A stretch of DNA of 64,000 nt from Pleurostoma richardsiae. Its lineage: Eukaryota > Ascomycota > Sordariomycetes > Calosphaeriales > Pleurostomataceae. Within the stretch, counting starts at the first letter, position 1. Every line of letters begins with the position of its first letter. A program made the position numbers and the translations under genes. The stretch spans positions 2,140,251 through 2,204,250 of the forward strand of contig JANBVO010000003.1 in NCBI GenBank assembly GCA_030052745.1, in the 5' to 3' direction. Of the stretch, positions 30,552 to 41,322 are shown piece by piece. Below the pieces are notes generated by a model, which saw only the letters and a list, made by a program, of their open reading frames with translations, was not told where the DNA came from and did no database searches.

Positions 30552-31537
30552 ATGGCCACCGAGACAGATTCTCTCCTCCGCCTCCAGGCCGGCCAACGCG
30601 CCCGGCGGCACTATCTGCTGACTCTACTGTCAATCTTCTTCTCGCTGCCTACGCGGTCTCTCTTCCGATGTCTCGTCATGTTCCTCGTCTCCGTCTTTCT
30701 TACCGCAGTTCAGTTCGTCGCTCTGCCCCCCTTGTTGGAGAGAGTGCCTGAGAAGCAGGCACTCTGGGTAGCCTTCGGTCTTCCAATCGCCTTGGAGCAA
30801 GCCACCGACGGCGCCTGGATCTTTATCACGGTTGAGCTCGACACGCATCTCCATAACAGCTTGATCGGCGCCAAACTGAGCCACAAACAGCGGGATGCGC
30901 TGCGGAAATGCATTTCCTTAGACACGGCAATCCGGATTTTCATCACCAAGATTCTGATTGCCGTCGTTTCTCTGACGCTAGCATTCCGGCCGGCGATGGG
31001 AACTCCTCTCGCTCTCGTCGCCAGTCCCACCCTTGTTGCTGTCAACCAGCTTTCGAGGCGGCTCATGGGCCAGGAGAAGGCCCTCGATCAGTACTGGGAG
31101 AGAAGAGTGCAGCGTAACAGAAGCTTGTGAGCATCTTATGTTCCTGCACTGTACAGTAACTGACACAATACAGTGACGAGTGTAGCAGCAGGTCCGGCAG
31201 GTTAGAGTTTGAGAAGTCCGAGGGAGTCTTGAGACGGTCCCAAATTTGGAGGGAAGTCTGCGACAAGGTCCGCGCAGGAATATGGACGGTCTTTCTGTTT
31301 TCTGTTTGCTACTATACCAGCAACAACCTGCGCACTTCGATCAAAGGGAAGATCATCAAGGATGCAATGACACTCGATAGCCATTTGGACAAGCTTTCTA
31401 AGAGCTGGGTGCCGGCGAAGACATTGATGGAGACTTACGATGATGTCCAGAGGGGCAGATCGGACCTGGAGGCGGGCTTGCGGGGACCGCCAGATGGGAC
31501 GTGTGACGTCCGTATCTCGACCCCAGTAGCAGTGTGA
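30552..31537 (+). CDS. Multi-pass membrane orphan protein
   Basis: Exons 30552-31126 and 31174-31537 (47-nt intron with GTGAGC, CTGAC, CAG) give 312 residues. Hydrophobic segments include LVMFLVSVFLTAVQFVAL, ALWVAFGLPIALE, IFITKILIAVVSLTLAF, ALVASPTLVAV and, in exon 2, IWTVFLFSVCYY. A helical C-terminus follows. The 3' end may extend: a possible further donor (GTGAGC) lies at the stop and a TTAG acceptor ~55 bp on. Family and substrate unknown. Confidence 0.6.
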
Positions 31538-32118
31538 GCAGATACAAGCAGTAGGCCAATAATCAAATGCATGCTATCTTCTTGACTTAGGGTGGTTGGC
31601 TTGTCGAGAGACGCTGACGCCGATATCTGCCTCATGGTTGACTGGTCGTGGGGCTCTAACTGATGTGACGAATCCCCTGCCTCGTTATCCCAGAGTCTGC
31701 GAAATGTAGATCCAGGTGCCTAGCTTTCTTTTTTGCCGGCCCTCCGAGACTTCAAGTTACGCCTCACTCAAGAACCAAGTAATCTGCTGTCTGTCCTTTC
31801 ATTCTTTCTGCCAGTGTTCACTAGACGCTGCTTCGGAGCCCAATTCCCCTCCTGAATAGATATCGGATCCAGCGGCCTGTTCTGCGGCAATTGTCGCTTT
31901 CCCTGCTGAAGAAAGAAAGCTCTCTTCATTCCTCAACGCACGACTGTCGGGAGCCAATGAACTGACCCTCATCCGGACAGTCTTGGACCTCTAGCACCCC
32001 CGCCCCTCCTCCCTCCTACCTTTCCCCCTTTCCCCCCTCCCGGTCCTGTCGCAAACCTCAGTCGACCGACTCTTAAGGAACTCAGTCGTCATTAAGCCGA
32101 CAGCTTTGCTACCCGACA
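31538..32118. other. Intergenic with pyrimidine-rich promoter
   Basis: 581 bp. About 31990-32045 is a C/T-rich tract on the plus strand, 75-130 bp before the next ATG, as often seen in TATA-less fungal promoters. Confidence 0.45.
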
Positions 32119-34037
32119 ATGGAACCGCAATGCCCCCCGGAAGAAGCAAACTTCGCGAGTGGTAGCAGGGGCGTCGCAATGGCAGTGTCAGCCGAGATCT
32201 GGCAATCGACCCCAACCACAGTCACTCAAGACTACAGCGGATCAAGAAGCGTGCAGAATACGGGTCCGTTAGGCAGTCCAAAAGCTGCGATGGCGCAGAT
32301 GCAGCAGCCTCCATACCATTTCGCTGGCTACGGACCGACTGCAAATTTGGGGGCTGCGGCGATGCTGAATTACATTGAGGAGACACCTCAAGCCGCTGGA
32401 AGCTTCGTTGCACGGGAACAGAATGGGGAACCAATGCAAAGCAGGGAACTCGATCCGAGAGAATTCAAGTGCAACTGGGGGGAGTGTTCGAAGAGTTACA
32501 AGAACCTGAAGCACTTGAATGCGCATATAAGAGCAAATTGCCATGGACCAGTACGAACAACGTCAGGTATGACAACATGACATTGATCACCGAGTAAGAC
32601 CAATCCGCAACTGACCGTTGACGACGAACAGAGTTCCAAGAGCAAATACGGCGTCGAGACCAACAACAGTCAGTCGCGACCACCGCCGGCACGCCGATCC
32701 TCGGCACAATTCCGGACACGGCGCCTCATGGCCTCACCCCTCGTGCACATGCAACGTCTGCGAATGATAGGACAAGCGTCGCCAAGCTGGCACAAGCCGC
32801 GGCCGAGGCCGCGGCCCTACGGGTCTTCAGGGAAGCAGAGCAAAAGGATGTGGCTGAGCGGACAGCAACCCCCGAAGACGGCAATCAAGGCAACCTCGAC
32901 GCGATCAATAACCTGCAGCAGGATCTTGACCAGGCGCGACATGTACTGAAGACACTGGTCAAACAGGGAAACACGGCGCAAGAACACAAACGTATAGCAC
33001 TTAACGCGGCAGCGAAAGCAAAGCAGGCGAGGGCCGCCGCAGAAGAGCGAGCATCAAGGGCAGAGCAGGCCACAATAGAGGCGGAAGAGCGAGCATCGAG
33101 GGCGGAACAGGCCAGGGAAGCGGCGGAAGAGCGAGCATCGAGGCTAGAACAAGCCAGGGCAGCAGCAGAAGAGCGGGTGTCAAGAGCAGAGGGAGAAAGA
33201 GCGGAGGCGTGGGAACTTGCGACGCAAAGAGAACGGGAAATACATGAGGCGTTGCAACGTGTCGAAAGTACAAAGAAGGACAAGGCGACCGCCGAACACA
33301 ACCAGACATGGGCAGTCGAGAGATTCCGAGACGCAGAGGAACAGATCCGGAAGCTGAAACAGGCATTAGCAGAGGTGGTTGCGAAGAACCGAAGGGCAGA
33401 GGAGGCCGCTAACGAGCGGATTACCGAATTAGAGAAGAAGGTGCAACAGGCGGAGCAGATCACTGCGGCAAGCAGCCTGCCAGAGCCGGCTGAGAGTGGA
33501 AGACCAAAGAAACGGAGAAGAATCGAGACGGCGCCGAGTGTCCAGGAGAAGCGAGACGAGATCTCCAACGCCGGAACGGAAGGAAGGCTGCAAGCTCTGA
33601 GACGACAGCTCGATACCGCGGTCAGCGGGTGGCAGGACGAAGAGGGCGAGAGGTTCATCCAGTTCGAGATTCAAGACGGGACAGTTCTGGTGCGGAATGT
33701 CACGGAGGTCGACCTCGCCGAAAACACGCAACGTTCTGTGATAAAATGCGTCCTCCGAGGGAAGCAAAAGGCGGTCTCCATCATCCAGGTCCACTCGGTC
33801 TTGTGCAAGCTCAGTGGCAAGAACTTTACGATCGAGGAGCTGGATGCCCTGACGGCATCCTTGGAGATCCGTGAGTTCCAGTGCATCTCGCAGCGCCAGT
33901 ACAAGACACTGTTCGACGCAGAGGCTCGGCTCAAACATGTTGGACTCTACCGCTGGGAGGATCTCTGGGCTATCCTGAATGACGCCCTTCCCAAATACTG
34001 TCAGATCCCGACGAGTATAACGGTAATGGTTAAGTAG
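32119..34037 (+). CDS. C2H2 zinc-finger / long coiled-coil nuclear protein
   Basis: Exons 32119-32566 and 32632-34037 (65-nt intron with CTGAC branch) give 617 residues. Near residue 115 is a single finger FKCNWGECSKSYKNLKHLNA followed by HIRANCHGP, spanning the classic C-x4-C-x12-H-x5-H. The intron falls just after it and the join reads TTSEFQEQIRRR. Residues ~225-425 form a long coiled coil built of EERASRAEQA-type 12-14-residue repeats. A nuclear signal GRPKKRRRIE is at about 437. The last ~150 residues look globular and unfamiliar. Probably a DNA-binding or chromatin-associated factor that self-associates. Confidence 0.75.
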
Positions 34038-34413
34038 CAATAGATGGGTTTGCTCCTTATTAACTTATCCGTTGCCGGCTCGGATGGGAGCGTGCAGCGG
34101 CTCCCAGTCCTCGGCACACTGCCGAGTCAGCCACGGTGCCGAGTCAGCCACGGCCTGGCAACTCAGCATTTATATCCCCTCAACAGCAGTGACCCTCCAC
34201 GAGCGAGTTCATAATGACTGACCGCTGTCACGCACAGCCATGCCCCCGTCCAGTGGACCCATGATATCGTGAGGACGAACCAATGCAACCACATGCGTAG
34301 GGCAACTTTTTCGTGGCCCGGTCCATGCAGATATAAGACCCTTTGGGTTCCCGGTCGAGCACCTGGACACATTGAAACGGAATACCGTCTCATACAACTC
34401 TTCACCAGGATCA
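34038..34413. other. Intergenic with a short direct repeat
   Basis: TGCCGAGTCAGCCACGG is duplicated in tandem at 34120-34136 and 34137-34153. A GATATAAGAC TATA-like element lies near 34330, 83 bp before ATG 34414. Confidence 0.45.
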
Positions 34414-34893
34414 ATGGCGACACCACTCGCCAGGAGCTTTTCGGGTATCCTAGAGCGGTTCGACGACTTCCACAGCGACCTAGTCGGATGGCTGAAATTC
34501 TTCGAGAATCCTATCAATGAGGTCGATCAAAGACGCCTCGACGATCTCAAGCATGACATGGACGAGCTCCGTGACTGGCTACATGGAGAAGAGGCACGGC
34601 CTAGAGGCGTCCCGGGAGGTCTAGACGACCAGCCGCGGCATCCGGGCGATACACCTGTCACCGGCAGCTCCGAAGATCGAACCTCGGGCACGAGAAGCAA
34701 GAAGCAGGATCAATATAAGGACGTAGATGACTCGATTAACTTAGTCCTCGACCTCACCACACAAATGACAACGCGTCTCCCACAACTCGGCATCGTCACT
34801 GGAGACAGCCGGTACATCGGAGTTCATTTGCTTAAACTCCGGGACTTTGCCAAGCGGGAACAGAACCGTCGGCTTGAAGAACCGATGATGTAG
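34414..34893 (+). CDS. Orphan helical protein
   Basis: 159 residues from ATG 34414, single exon. N- and C-terminal thirds are amphipathic helices (RLDDLKHDMDELRDWLH; NLVLDLTTQMTTRLPQL). The middle is a disordered Gly/Ser/Arg linker. No known motif. Confidence 0.5.
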   Translation: MATPLARSFSGILERFDDFHSDLVGWLKFFENPINEVDQRRLDDLKHDMDELRDWLHGEEARPRGVPGGLDDQPRHPGDTPVTGSSEDRTSGTRSKKQDQYKDVDDSINLVLDLTTQMTTRLPQLGIVTGDSRYIGVHLLKLRDFAKREQNRRLEEPMM

Positions 34894-35207
34894 ACATAAA
34901 ACCCGTCACTCGTCCGAATAACTCTGTTACGGACACGGACACAGTACGGACGTCGGAACCGGTGGCCAGGGACGATGGTGAGAGAACGGTGACTGAGAGT
35001 GGTGATGTGATGTCTCGGGCCGCTGATTGCCCCGTTAGGCATTAAGCTGAGGGTGGAGAAGCGAGCCAACTGTTAGCGTAGTAGCGGAGAATGTGTGGGT
35101 ACACGGCTCGCGGAAGCGGGACATTCAGCCATGTACGCTTTTCCCAATTCAGATGACACTGCGCGGCGTTAGCCCGGCCCCCCAATCTGCACTTCAAGGT
35201 AGACGAC
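34894..35207. other. Intergenic
   Basis: 314 bp; nothing recognised. Confidence 0.4.
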
Positions 35208-35983
35208 ATGGATCGGGGTACATCCGAGCTCAACATCGTATTCTACGACCCAAGATCAAATGATCAAAGAGGCAGTCGCCAAAGAACGCGCCGGGACAGA
35301 TGGGAACCCCACGTAGATCTCATCCTGAACGGACTCTCTTCGGACCGCCGGGATGTGACCGCTTCTTTTGTCCGCTCTCTGCCCACCTCCGTAGATGAGG
35401 AGCCCATTCAAGCGGCCAAACGGCTCGGGGAAGATATTTCCAAGGACAGCTGCGAAGAGACCCGTTCCTTCAAGGAGCTCCTCCTCGCAACCCTCTGCAT
35501 GGTCCTGCATAAGCGTGACCGCTACACCCCAGAGAAGCTCGACCCGGTAGTCAAGACACTCGCGGGGACTTCGACGACAAAGTACATAGACTTACTGAAG
35601 AGGGGGGCGCGTGTGGCTAACGAGATCATCCTCCAATGGCCGGCGCAGCAGGGGCGCGACCAAGACCTGCAGCAGCTAGGGCTTGCAACGCGGGCCCTGT
35701 ACATCGGTACGCCATCCAGAATGGCGATAGCCTACTGCACTGACTAATCTGGACTACAGGTGGCCTATCAATGTACAAGTGGGGAGTCATCGCCGATTTC
35801 ATGACAGCCGCGAAGGAGCGCATCCTGTCTCATCCGCTCCCGGCGGTGCCTTCAGGGGCATCCTTGCCACTCCTGATCCCCTGCCTCCTCGAGCTGATCA
35901 CTGGCGGCAAGCTTCGGTATGAACACCCAACTCGTCCTGTCACACCGGCTGATGATGAATCAGAGCCACGGAAGTGTGCCTGA
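35208..35983 (+). CDS. Orphan helical protein, two exons
   Basis: Exons 35208-35706 and 35760-35983 (53-nt intron, GTACGC donor, CTAAT branch, CTACAG acceptor) give 240 residues. Basic N-terminus with RQRTRRDRW, then helices such as FKELLLATLCMVLHKRD and LGLATRALYIGGLSMYKWG across the splice. Ends acidic (PADDESEPRKCA). No family recognised; no membrane span. Confidence 0.55.
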
Positions 35984-36300
35984 CTCTGCGATGCGATCCC
36001 CACCTCTTCGCCGACAAGACTATTGTCCAGGGCTACAGAGAGCTGCAGCAGGGCGCAGCCGATCAATCCGAGGAGCCAGCTGCGTAGGGGAGGGCCCCCT
36101 GAGATGGAGTGAGTAATTGGGGCCTTAGATTTATTAATCTTATTCAGGAGGGTGGAATGCGAACCAGGCCATCTCACTACCAGACACCTGGTCGATAGGG
36201 GGCTTGCTATGCATGATCATGCCGGAGGTAAAAAGAAGGCAACCAAATGCTACTGCATTCCTAGAAATTAACATCTTTCGAGCCTTCTTTTATCACAAAT
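35984..36300. other. Intergenic
   Basis: 317 bp. Bases 35985-36011 closely match 57775-57800 (TCTGCGATGCGA then CCCACCTCTTCGC), an unexplained short match. No gene. Confidence 0.4.
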
Positions 36301-36654
36301 ATGGGTGCAAGCTCCTCCGAGAGAGGAATTATTACGATTTCGACTGTTTCAATCTGCTGTGACATTGAGGCACTTCAAGTCACGGTTGTCTACTACGAGA
36401 AAATCGTTTCACTTCCGATTGATCCGCACCTGTCCGAGAAGAGTACTGCGTGGAATAGACTGCGGAGGCTCCTGTCGCGTCGTCTGTCCCTTTGCCGCGC
36501 TCTGTCTCATCGTCTTCCTGCTCATCCAAACGTCTTTGCATTCCCGACCAGCGAACGGCCCAGGTATGCCCGCCTATCACGGTGCGATGGCTGCGATAAC
36601 CGAACGTACCTGGAGGATAAAAGCCCGCTGACAGACGCAGGTAGTAGAAGGAAA

Positions 36655-37341
36655 ATGAACTCCACCCAAATAACAGAAGAAGAGAGGGAATGCCCCGCCA
36701 AGCTCTGCATCTATCGGGGCAACGCCTTAGATGTGTTCATCCATGCCGAATCGCATCTTGTTGCAGTCGTGTGGTGTCACGGCTGTAGCACTTTCATTGA
36801 TTTCGACAAGTCACGCGACCATGCCCAAAGAAGCGGCCCTGGACACAGTGTCAGCGATCAAATCAATGGCTTTTGTGATGGATGTTTCCAGTCCGTCTCA
36901 ATAGCCAACCTGCGAGATCATTTCAGAAACTGCCCGGCTTTCTACGTCAACACTCCTGCATTCCGCGCGATACTGAAATGTATCGTCTACTCCAGCGCTG
37001 CGGCTCGGTTCCATCAGACAGGGCTGTCCATCAAAATTGAGAAGCTGAAAGATGAGGAGATGAATCAACTGCGTGAGGAGGTGGTTCAACTGCGTGAGGA
37101 GGCGAAGCAACTGCGAGGGCTGTTAACAAATATGGCCGGGCATTTAATGCGGTTGGAAGCCAAAATTGCGGAAGGCGGACGAGTTGACATACCACTGAAG
37201 CGAGAAGGAAGCACCGAGACAACGGCCACGGGGATGATCAACGGCCCGGGAACCTCGGCTTTAAATCACCAGCCGGATGTTCCGCGAAATTCCATGGATC
37301 TGGAAGATTTCGTAGACACTCGCCTGTTTTCCGACAATTGA
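36655..37341 (+). CDS. Cys/His-motif and coiled-coil orphan protein
   Basis: 228 residues from ATG 36655. Cys/His pairs recur: ECPAKLCIY, VVWCHGCSTF with DHAQRSGPGH, then GFCDGCFQS with LRDHFRNCP, looking like three degenerate zinc-binding units. A coiled coil follows (DEEMNQLREEVVQLREEAKQ, about 142-161). The C-terminus is acidic. The frame is open back to ATG 36301 (346 residues), but that part has no features, and a GGATAAAAGC TATA-like box at 36615-36624 precedes 36655. Possibly DNA- or RNA-binding. Confidence 0.55.
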   Translation: MNSTQITEEERECPAKLCIYRGNALDVFIHAESHLVAVVWCHGCSTFIDFDKSRDHAQRSGPGHSVSDQINGFCDGCFQSVSIANLRDHFRNCPAFYVNTPAFRAILKCIVYSSAAARFHQTGLSIKIEKLKDEEMNQLREEVVQLREEAKQLRGLLTNMAGHLMRLEAKIAEGGRVDIPLKREGSTETTATGMINGPGTSALNHQPDVPRNSMDLEDFVDTRLFSDN

Positions 37342-37781
37342 CACAATCCCCGACACGATCGAGCCATCACTGTTAGCTACCTAAGCCTCTGGGTTGTTTT
37401 TTTACTTACGATGGACACTAGCACGTACATAGCAAAGTCGTCACCTTCGATCAAAACGCAAATGTTCGCGAGGTTACTCGTGAATCGAGTGATCCATTAG
37501 TACCTTACAGCCGCTGTCTTGTAATGATCTGAGTCGGATGTGGAGGTTGACAGTGCCGCTTGATCACAGCACAGTCCGTCGTTTATGACCAACCGCAGCA
37601 AATGGCTTGAAGCCGTTATGCTAGCTAGTCAGAGAAACAGACCTCATTTGTCAGGTCTGTCCCGTCTCCCGAGAACATTGTCGCAGAGGAAGCTGGCAAG
37701 CTGCAGGTCATCCTGCCGAGAAAGGTGATGGCATGCTCCCTGCGCGAGTCCACCATGGAGCAATCTATCAGTCTCGAGTTC
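37342..37781. other. Intergenic
   Basis: 440 bp; no gene seen. Its right end is the core promoter of the glycosyltransferase. Confidence 0.4.
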
Positions 37782-37789
37782 TATATAGG
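37782..37789 (+). promoter_or_regulatory. TATA box of the glycosyltransferase gene
   Basis: TATATAGG lies 95 bp before ATG 37877. Confidence 0.5.
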
Positions 37790-37876
37790 GCCTCTCTGGC
37801 CGACTCAGAGATAGCCCCGCCACAGGTGAGAACCTAGAGCCTGTTGCCACACGCAAGCACCTTGGAATCGTTCGCT

Positions 37877-39319
37877 ATGCCCGCACTGTACCGCCAGCTT
37901 ACCAGTTTGTGGGGTGAGGGCCTCTCTATAGCAGGATCTACTCCTTGGCTGAGGAGAGAATCCTGCCTCAGCGCGCTGCTTATCGTCGGGCTACTCCTAA
38001 GGTATACATGTCTCCCTCGCCTTCATGGCACTTAGCTGAAGCTCCCAGTGGATACAAGGACGTCCGTCTCTGGGTCAATGCGGCGGCTGCTTGGACATAC
38101 CAGACCACACCAATCCCACAGAATCCTACATATACGCGAGCCGACGTCACAACTGTGATCCCGACGCGAGGATATAGTCAGGATGTCGGCTTGCTAGAGG
38201 AAGCGGTCGAGTCCCATATACGAGCCGGATGTGAATACATCATAATCTCCGTCCCCAGGGAGAACTTCTTGTTCGTCCAAGAAATGCCGCGGACAAACGC
38301 TGGGAACGCTACGGTCCTCGTCGTGACGTCCCCCATCATGAATAAACGAGACCAGCTCAGCCGCGGCGTGCTCAGCATCCCAGAGTCACGAAAAGGGTCC
38401 GAGAAGATCATCATAACTGCCGACGATGATACTATTATTCCCGAGACCGCGTATCCATGGATCCTGGCACCTTTCGAGGACAGGAAGGTCGGCGCGGTGG
38501 GCACCGCCCAACGAGCCAGGCGGGTTACAACAGGCTCACTCCTAGACTACGTCGTCAGTTCCGTGTATGACCTGTACCTCCAACGACGCCTATTTGAGAA
38601 TTTGGCTACTTTGAATATAGACCGCGGCATATCGTGCCTGTCCGGGCGCCTCCTCGCGGCACGAGCTCCCATCCTCGCCGACCCCGAGTTCCTTCATCGG
38701 TACACATCCGAGACATGGCGCGGCCGTAAGCTAAACGCGGATGACGACAATCATATCACGGAGCACATACAGAGACTGGGGTGGGAGATCCGCATCCAGA
38801 GGCATAGGGGCTGCACGGTCGTGACGGTCTTCAACCTGGAGCCGGCGGCGCTCTTCGGGCGATGCTTCCGATGGCAGAGGACCAACCATAGGAGGAACTT
38901 GGCCAAGCTGGCGAACATGACCTGGGGTGACCTCCGGTGAGGATGACGCACTCCTTCAGAGAGCCCTGCTGACGTGTACCTACGATGCAGCAGGTATCCA
39001 TGGAGCACGTTTGCCTTGACGCTCTCGGGGCCGGTGAACTACGGCATCCCCGTCGACATTACTTTCTTCGTGGTCCTTGCCGAAACCAAGCAAACATGGC
39101 TGGTGGTATCTCTGCCTCCCTACTGGTTGCTTCGCAAAAGCATCAAGATAATGCCGTTGCTCAAGGAGAGCTGGGCGGGCATTACGCTGCTCCCACTTTC
39201 AATAGCGTTCGGCTGGACCCACGACTGCTGCAAGATCTGGGCTTTTCTCACTTTAGATGAGGTAGGTTTGTATTCCTTACCGCCGCCATAGATACTGACT
39301 GTCGCAGACCGGTTTGTGA
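37877..39319 (+). CDS. Family 2 glycosyltransferase, Cps1-type polysaccharide synthase
   Basis: Four exons (37877-38001, 38049-38936, 38994-39261, 39308-39319; introns 47, 57 and 46 nt) give 430 residues. An N-terminal membrane helix (LSALLIVGLLL) precedes the catalytic domain, which has TTVIPT, a first Asp cluster TADDDTI at 165-171, the acceptor-side ADDDNH near 273 and RCFRWQR at 313-319 (RxxRW-type motif of processive GT2 enzymes). Three C-terminal membrane helices follow. The last exon encodes only TGL and stop. Family knowledge: such proteins polymerise a cell-surface polysaccharide from UDP-sugars; the sugar is unknown. The third exon has tandem CAGCAG acceptors. Confidence 0.85.
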
Positions 39320-39716
39320 GCGTTGTGCGCATCGCGAGAACTTCACGACAAGTCCCAGGGCGAGTGGCTCAGGGGTTCAGGGGCTAAAAGGGGTTAAGGT
39401 GACTAAGCAACCATGCGGATGACTAATATCATTGCTCTCACGAACTTTGGGATCAATCCACCGCAGCACCTATGAATGTCCCGGGACTCGTCTCACTGCT
39501 TGTACATGCTAGCAACTGTGCCATGCAGTTCTGTAGCTCTAAGCGGCAGTCCAGGATTAATATGACAATGAGAGGCGCTTCCCAGGCCTGAAAGGCCGGC
39601 CCGGGGATCCCGACTCCGAACCCTTAAGTTGCGCACCACATTAATTACATCAAATGATTGTGTTGAAGCGTCCATGATCAATTCTTAGAGCCGGCGACCT
39701 GCGATCACCGTACCAA
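39320..39716. other. Intergenic between convergent genes
   Basis: 397 bp; nothing recognised. Confidence 0.4.
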
Positions 39717-40324
39717 TTACTGAGACATATTATCCATCGTAATCTTCGACGAACAGAGTATCTGCTGTCTGGCGTAAGCCATTAGTGCTGCTTTCTGTCG
39801 TTCCTCCTTTTCTGCTGCCAGGTAGAGGGAGGCGCACACTAGTGCTTGATATTCCATGCGCCTCTCTAGTATGCCGTAGTGTCGTGCCTCAGAAACGCTG
39901 TGTGACAAGCCTCTGCTTCCCGCCTGCTCGTGGGGATGTCTTTGACGAGACAGATTCTGATAAAGCGTTCTCATCCTCTCTGCTCTCCACATGCGTTTAA
40001 AAAGTAGGCACCGGCGTTCCGTCGATCTACACAGGTCTAGATAAAGGCGAAGAGGTGGCAAAGCTAGGTGTTCCTCCCACGACGTCACTTTTCCGTCCAT
40101 GGCAGGAAGGCCTTCGCGAGGTTGGCATTTCTTATCTAGAGTTCCCTGCACACGTTAGTGACATAAAGTCGAGGCTCTTTTTGATTACTTACTAGATTGC
40201 GATATGGACGCGCTGTATTGTCCTTCATCTCCACGCTGGTCGAGGGATGGGCAGGTACGTTGGTCAGCGAGGTCGCCGTAGCCGCCGCTTGGACAATAGG
40301 AGACTTCTGCTGCGCGGTTTGCAT
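39717..40324 (-). CDS. Orphan two-exon protein
   Basis: Exon 1 40324-40193 and exon 2 40145-39717 (47-nt intron, GTAAGT donor, CTAAC branch, GCAG acceptor) give 186 residues. Disordered N-terminus, then Arg-rich helices (RRCLLFKRMWRAERMRTLY) and a long C-terminal helix (ILERRMEYQALVCASLYLAA, AAEKEERQKAALMAY). A TATATAG box on the minus strand lies about 120 bp upstream of the ATG, just before a 21-bp repeat array. No family recognised. Confidence 0.6.
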
Positions 40325-40458
40325 GATATTGTCGGAGTTGTCGAGGCTGTGATGCTGTCTTCCTTGGTTTTCAGTAGCTTTTCAAACATGTAGAGGTTTG
40401 GAGTTCTTACAATGCTTCGAAGCGACGAATATCGGACTGCCTATATACTGAGAAGGTG

Positions 40459-40555
40459 GGTTAACCTTTTCTCCCCTGCAGTTACCCTTTCCTCTCCTGC
40501 AGTTACCCTTTTCTCCCCTGCAGTTATCTTTTTCCCCCTGCAGTTACCCTTTTCT
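40459..40555. repeat. 21-bp minisatellite with PstI-like CTGCAG cores
   Basis: About 4.5 tandem copies of a unit close to GTTACCCTTTTCTCCCCTGC plus A. Each has a C/T-rich centre and a CTGCAG junction. It lies immediately upstream of the TATA box of the minus-strand gene at 40324. Confidence 0.75.
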
Positions 40556-41322
40556 GGCGCTAAGCTCCTGTTACCCTCAGCCCCTTAGTAACTCCGAAAT
40601 GCCCGTGTATTGTCTGGGCATGAATGGCTGACATGGGGACTGGAAAGACATTCGCGATTCTGTCTGTTCCGAGCAGACCTACTGGGCTTCCACTTCGGGT
40701 TGATGATCCACAGATTAGGAGCGGAGGATATATGAACGAGTTGCTCTCTCCTGAGCCAGTGCCTATGTCTAGCAAGCAATATTTCCACGACCGACTGTTC
40801 TCCAGCCGACAAGCTCGTCGCACGGCGTACAGGGCGCAGCGCGACCGGAACAACGTTCGTACTCTCGCTTTCAAGATATTCAACCTTATGATCTTGCCCT
40901 CAACCGAGTCACGAGCGTTACATTACGGGCCAGTAAATATAAGCATATAGATAAGCCAACAGCTCCTGATATCCCCTCTCGACCACGTCAACATCAATCT
41001 GGTCACAAATATCACCAATGCTTCCTCGTTAGGCTCCCCTATCCCCGCGTCTGGGGCAGTCAAGGTGCTTCATTCTGGTATATACAGAACCAACTCTGGA
41101 AGTGTGTCGTCGCCGGGCGCATCCGGAGGTAACTCGTCGCGGACGTATCTAAAATTGAGTCGTCAGATATGTCTGGACATGGTTCATGATCGATCGCATC
41201 CTGAAACATTAGCCGTCTTAGTTTGTTGCATCTTCCATTCCCTATATCGTCAAGCGCATCCGGGTGAGATTCGACATCAGGCGTATCTAGAAGCGATTTG
41301 TCCTCGGTGTTTCTTGATTCCA
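40556..41322. other. Gene-poor stretch
   Basis: A 108-codon plus-strand frame at 40624-40950 begins MADMGTGKTFAIL, vaguely like a P-loop, but lacks any further ATPase feature. A minus-strand frame covers the same bases. Neither is supported. Confidence 0.3.

Noticed and set aside
31532-31660. Third exon for the membrane protein at 30552
   Set aside because: A GTGAGC donor and TTAG acceptor exist but the branch point is too close to the acceptor and the added exon would be only eight codons.
32885-33658. 257-codon minus-strand Ser/Ala-rich frame
   Set aside because: It is the shadow of the Ala/Glu/Arg coiled coil of the zinc-finger gene; no splice or start support.
40624-40950. Plus-strand frame with GTGKT resembling a P-loop
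   Set aside because: No other ATPase motif follows, length is only 108 codons, and an antisense frame of similar length covers the same bases.
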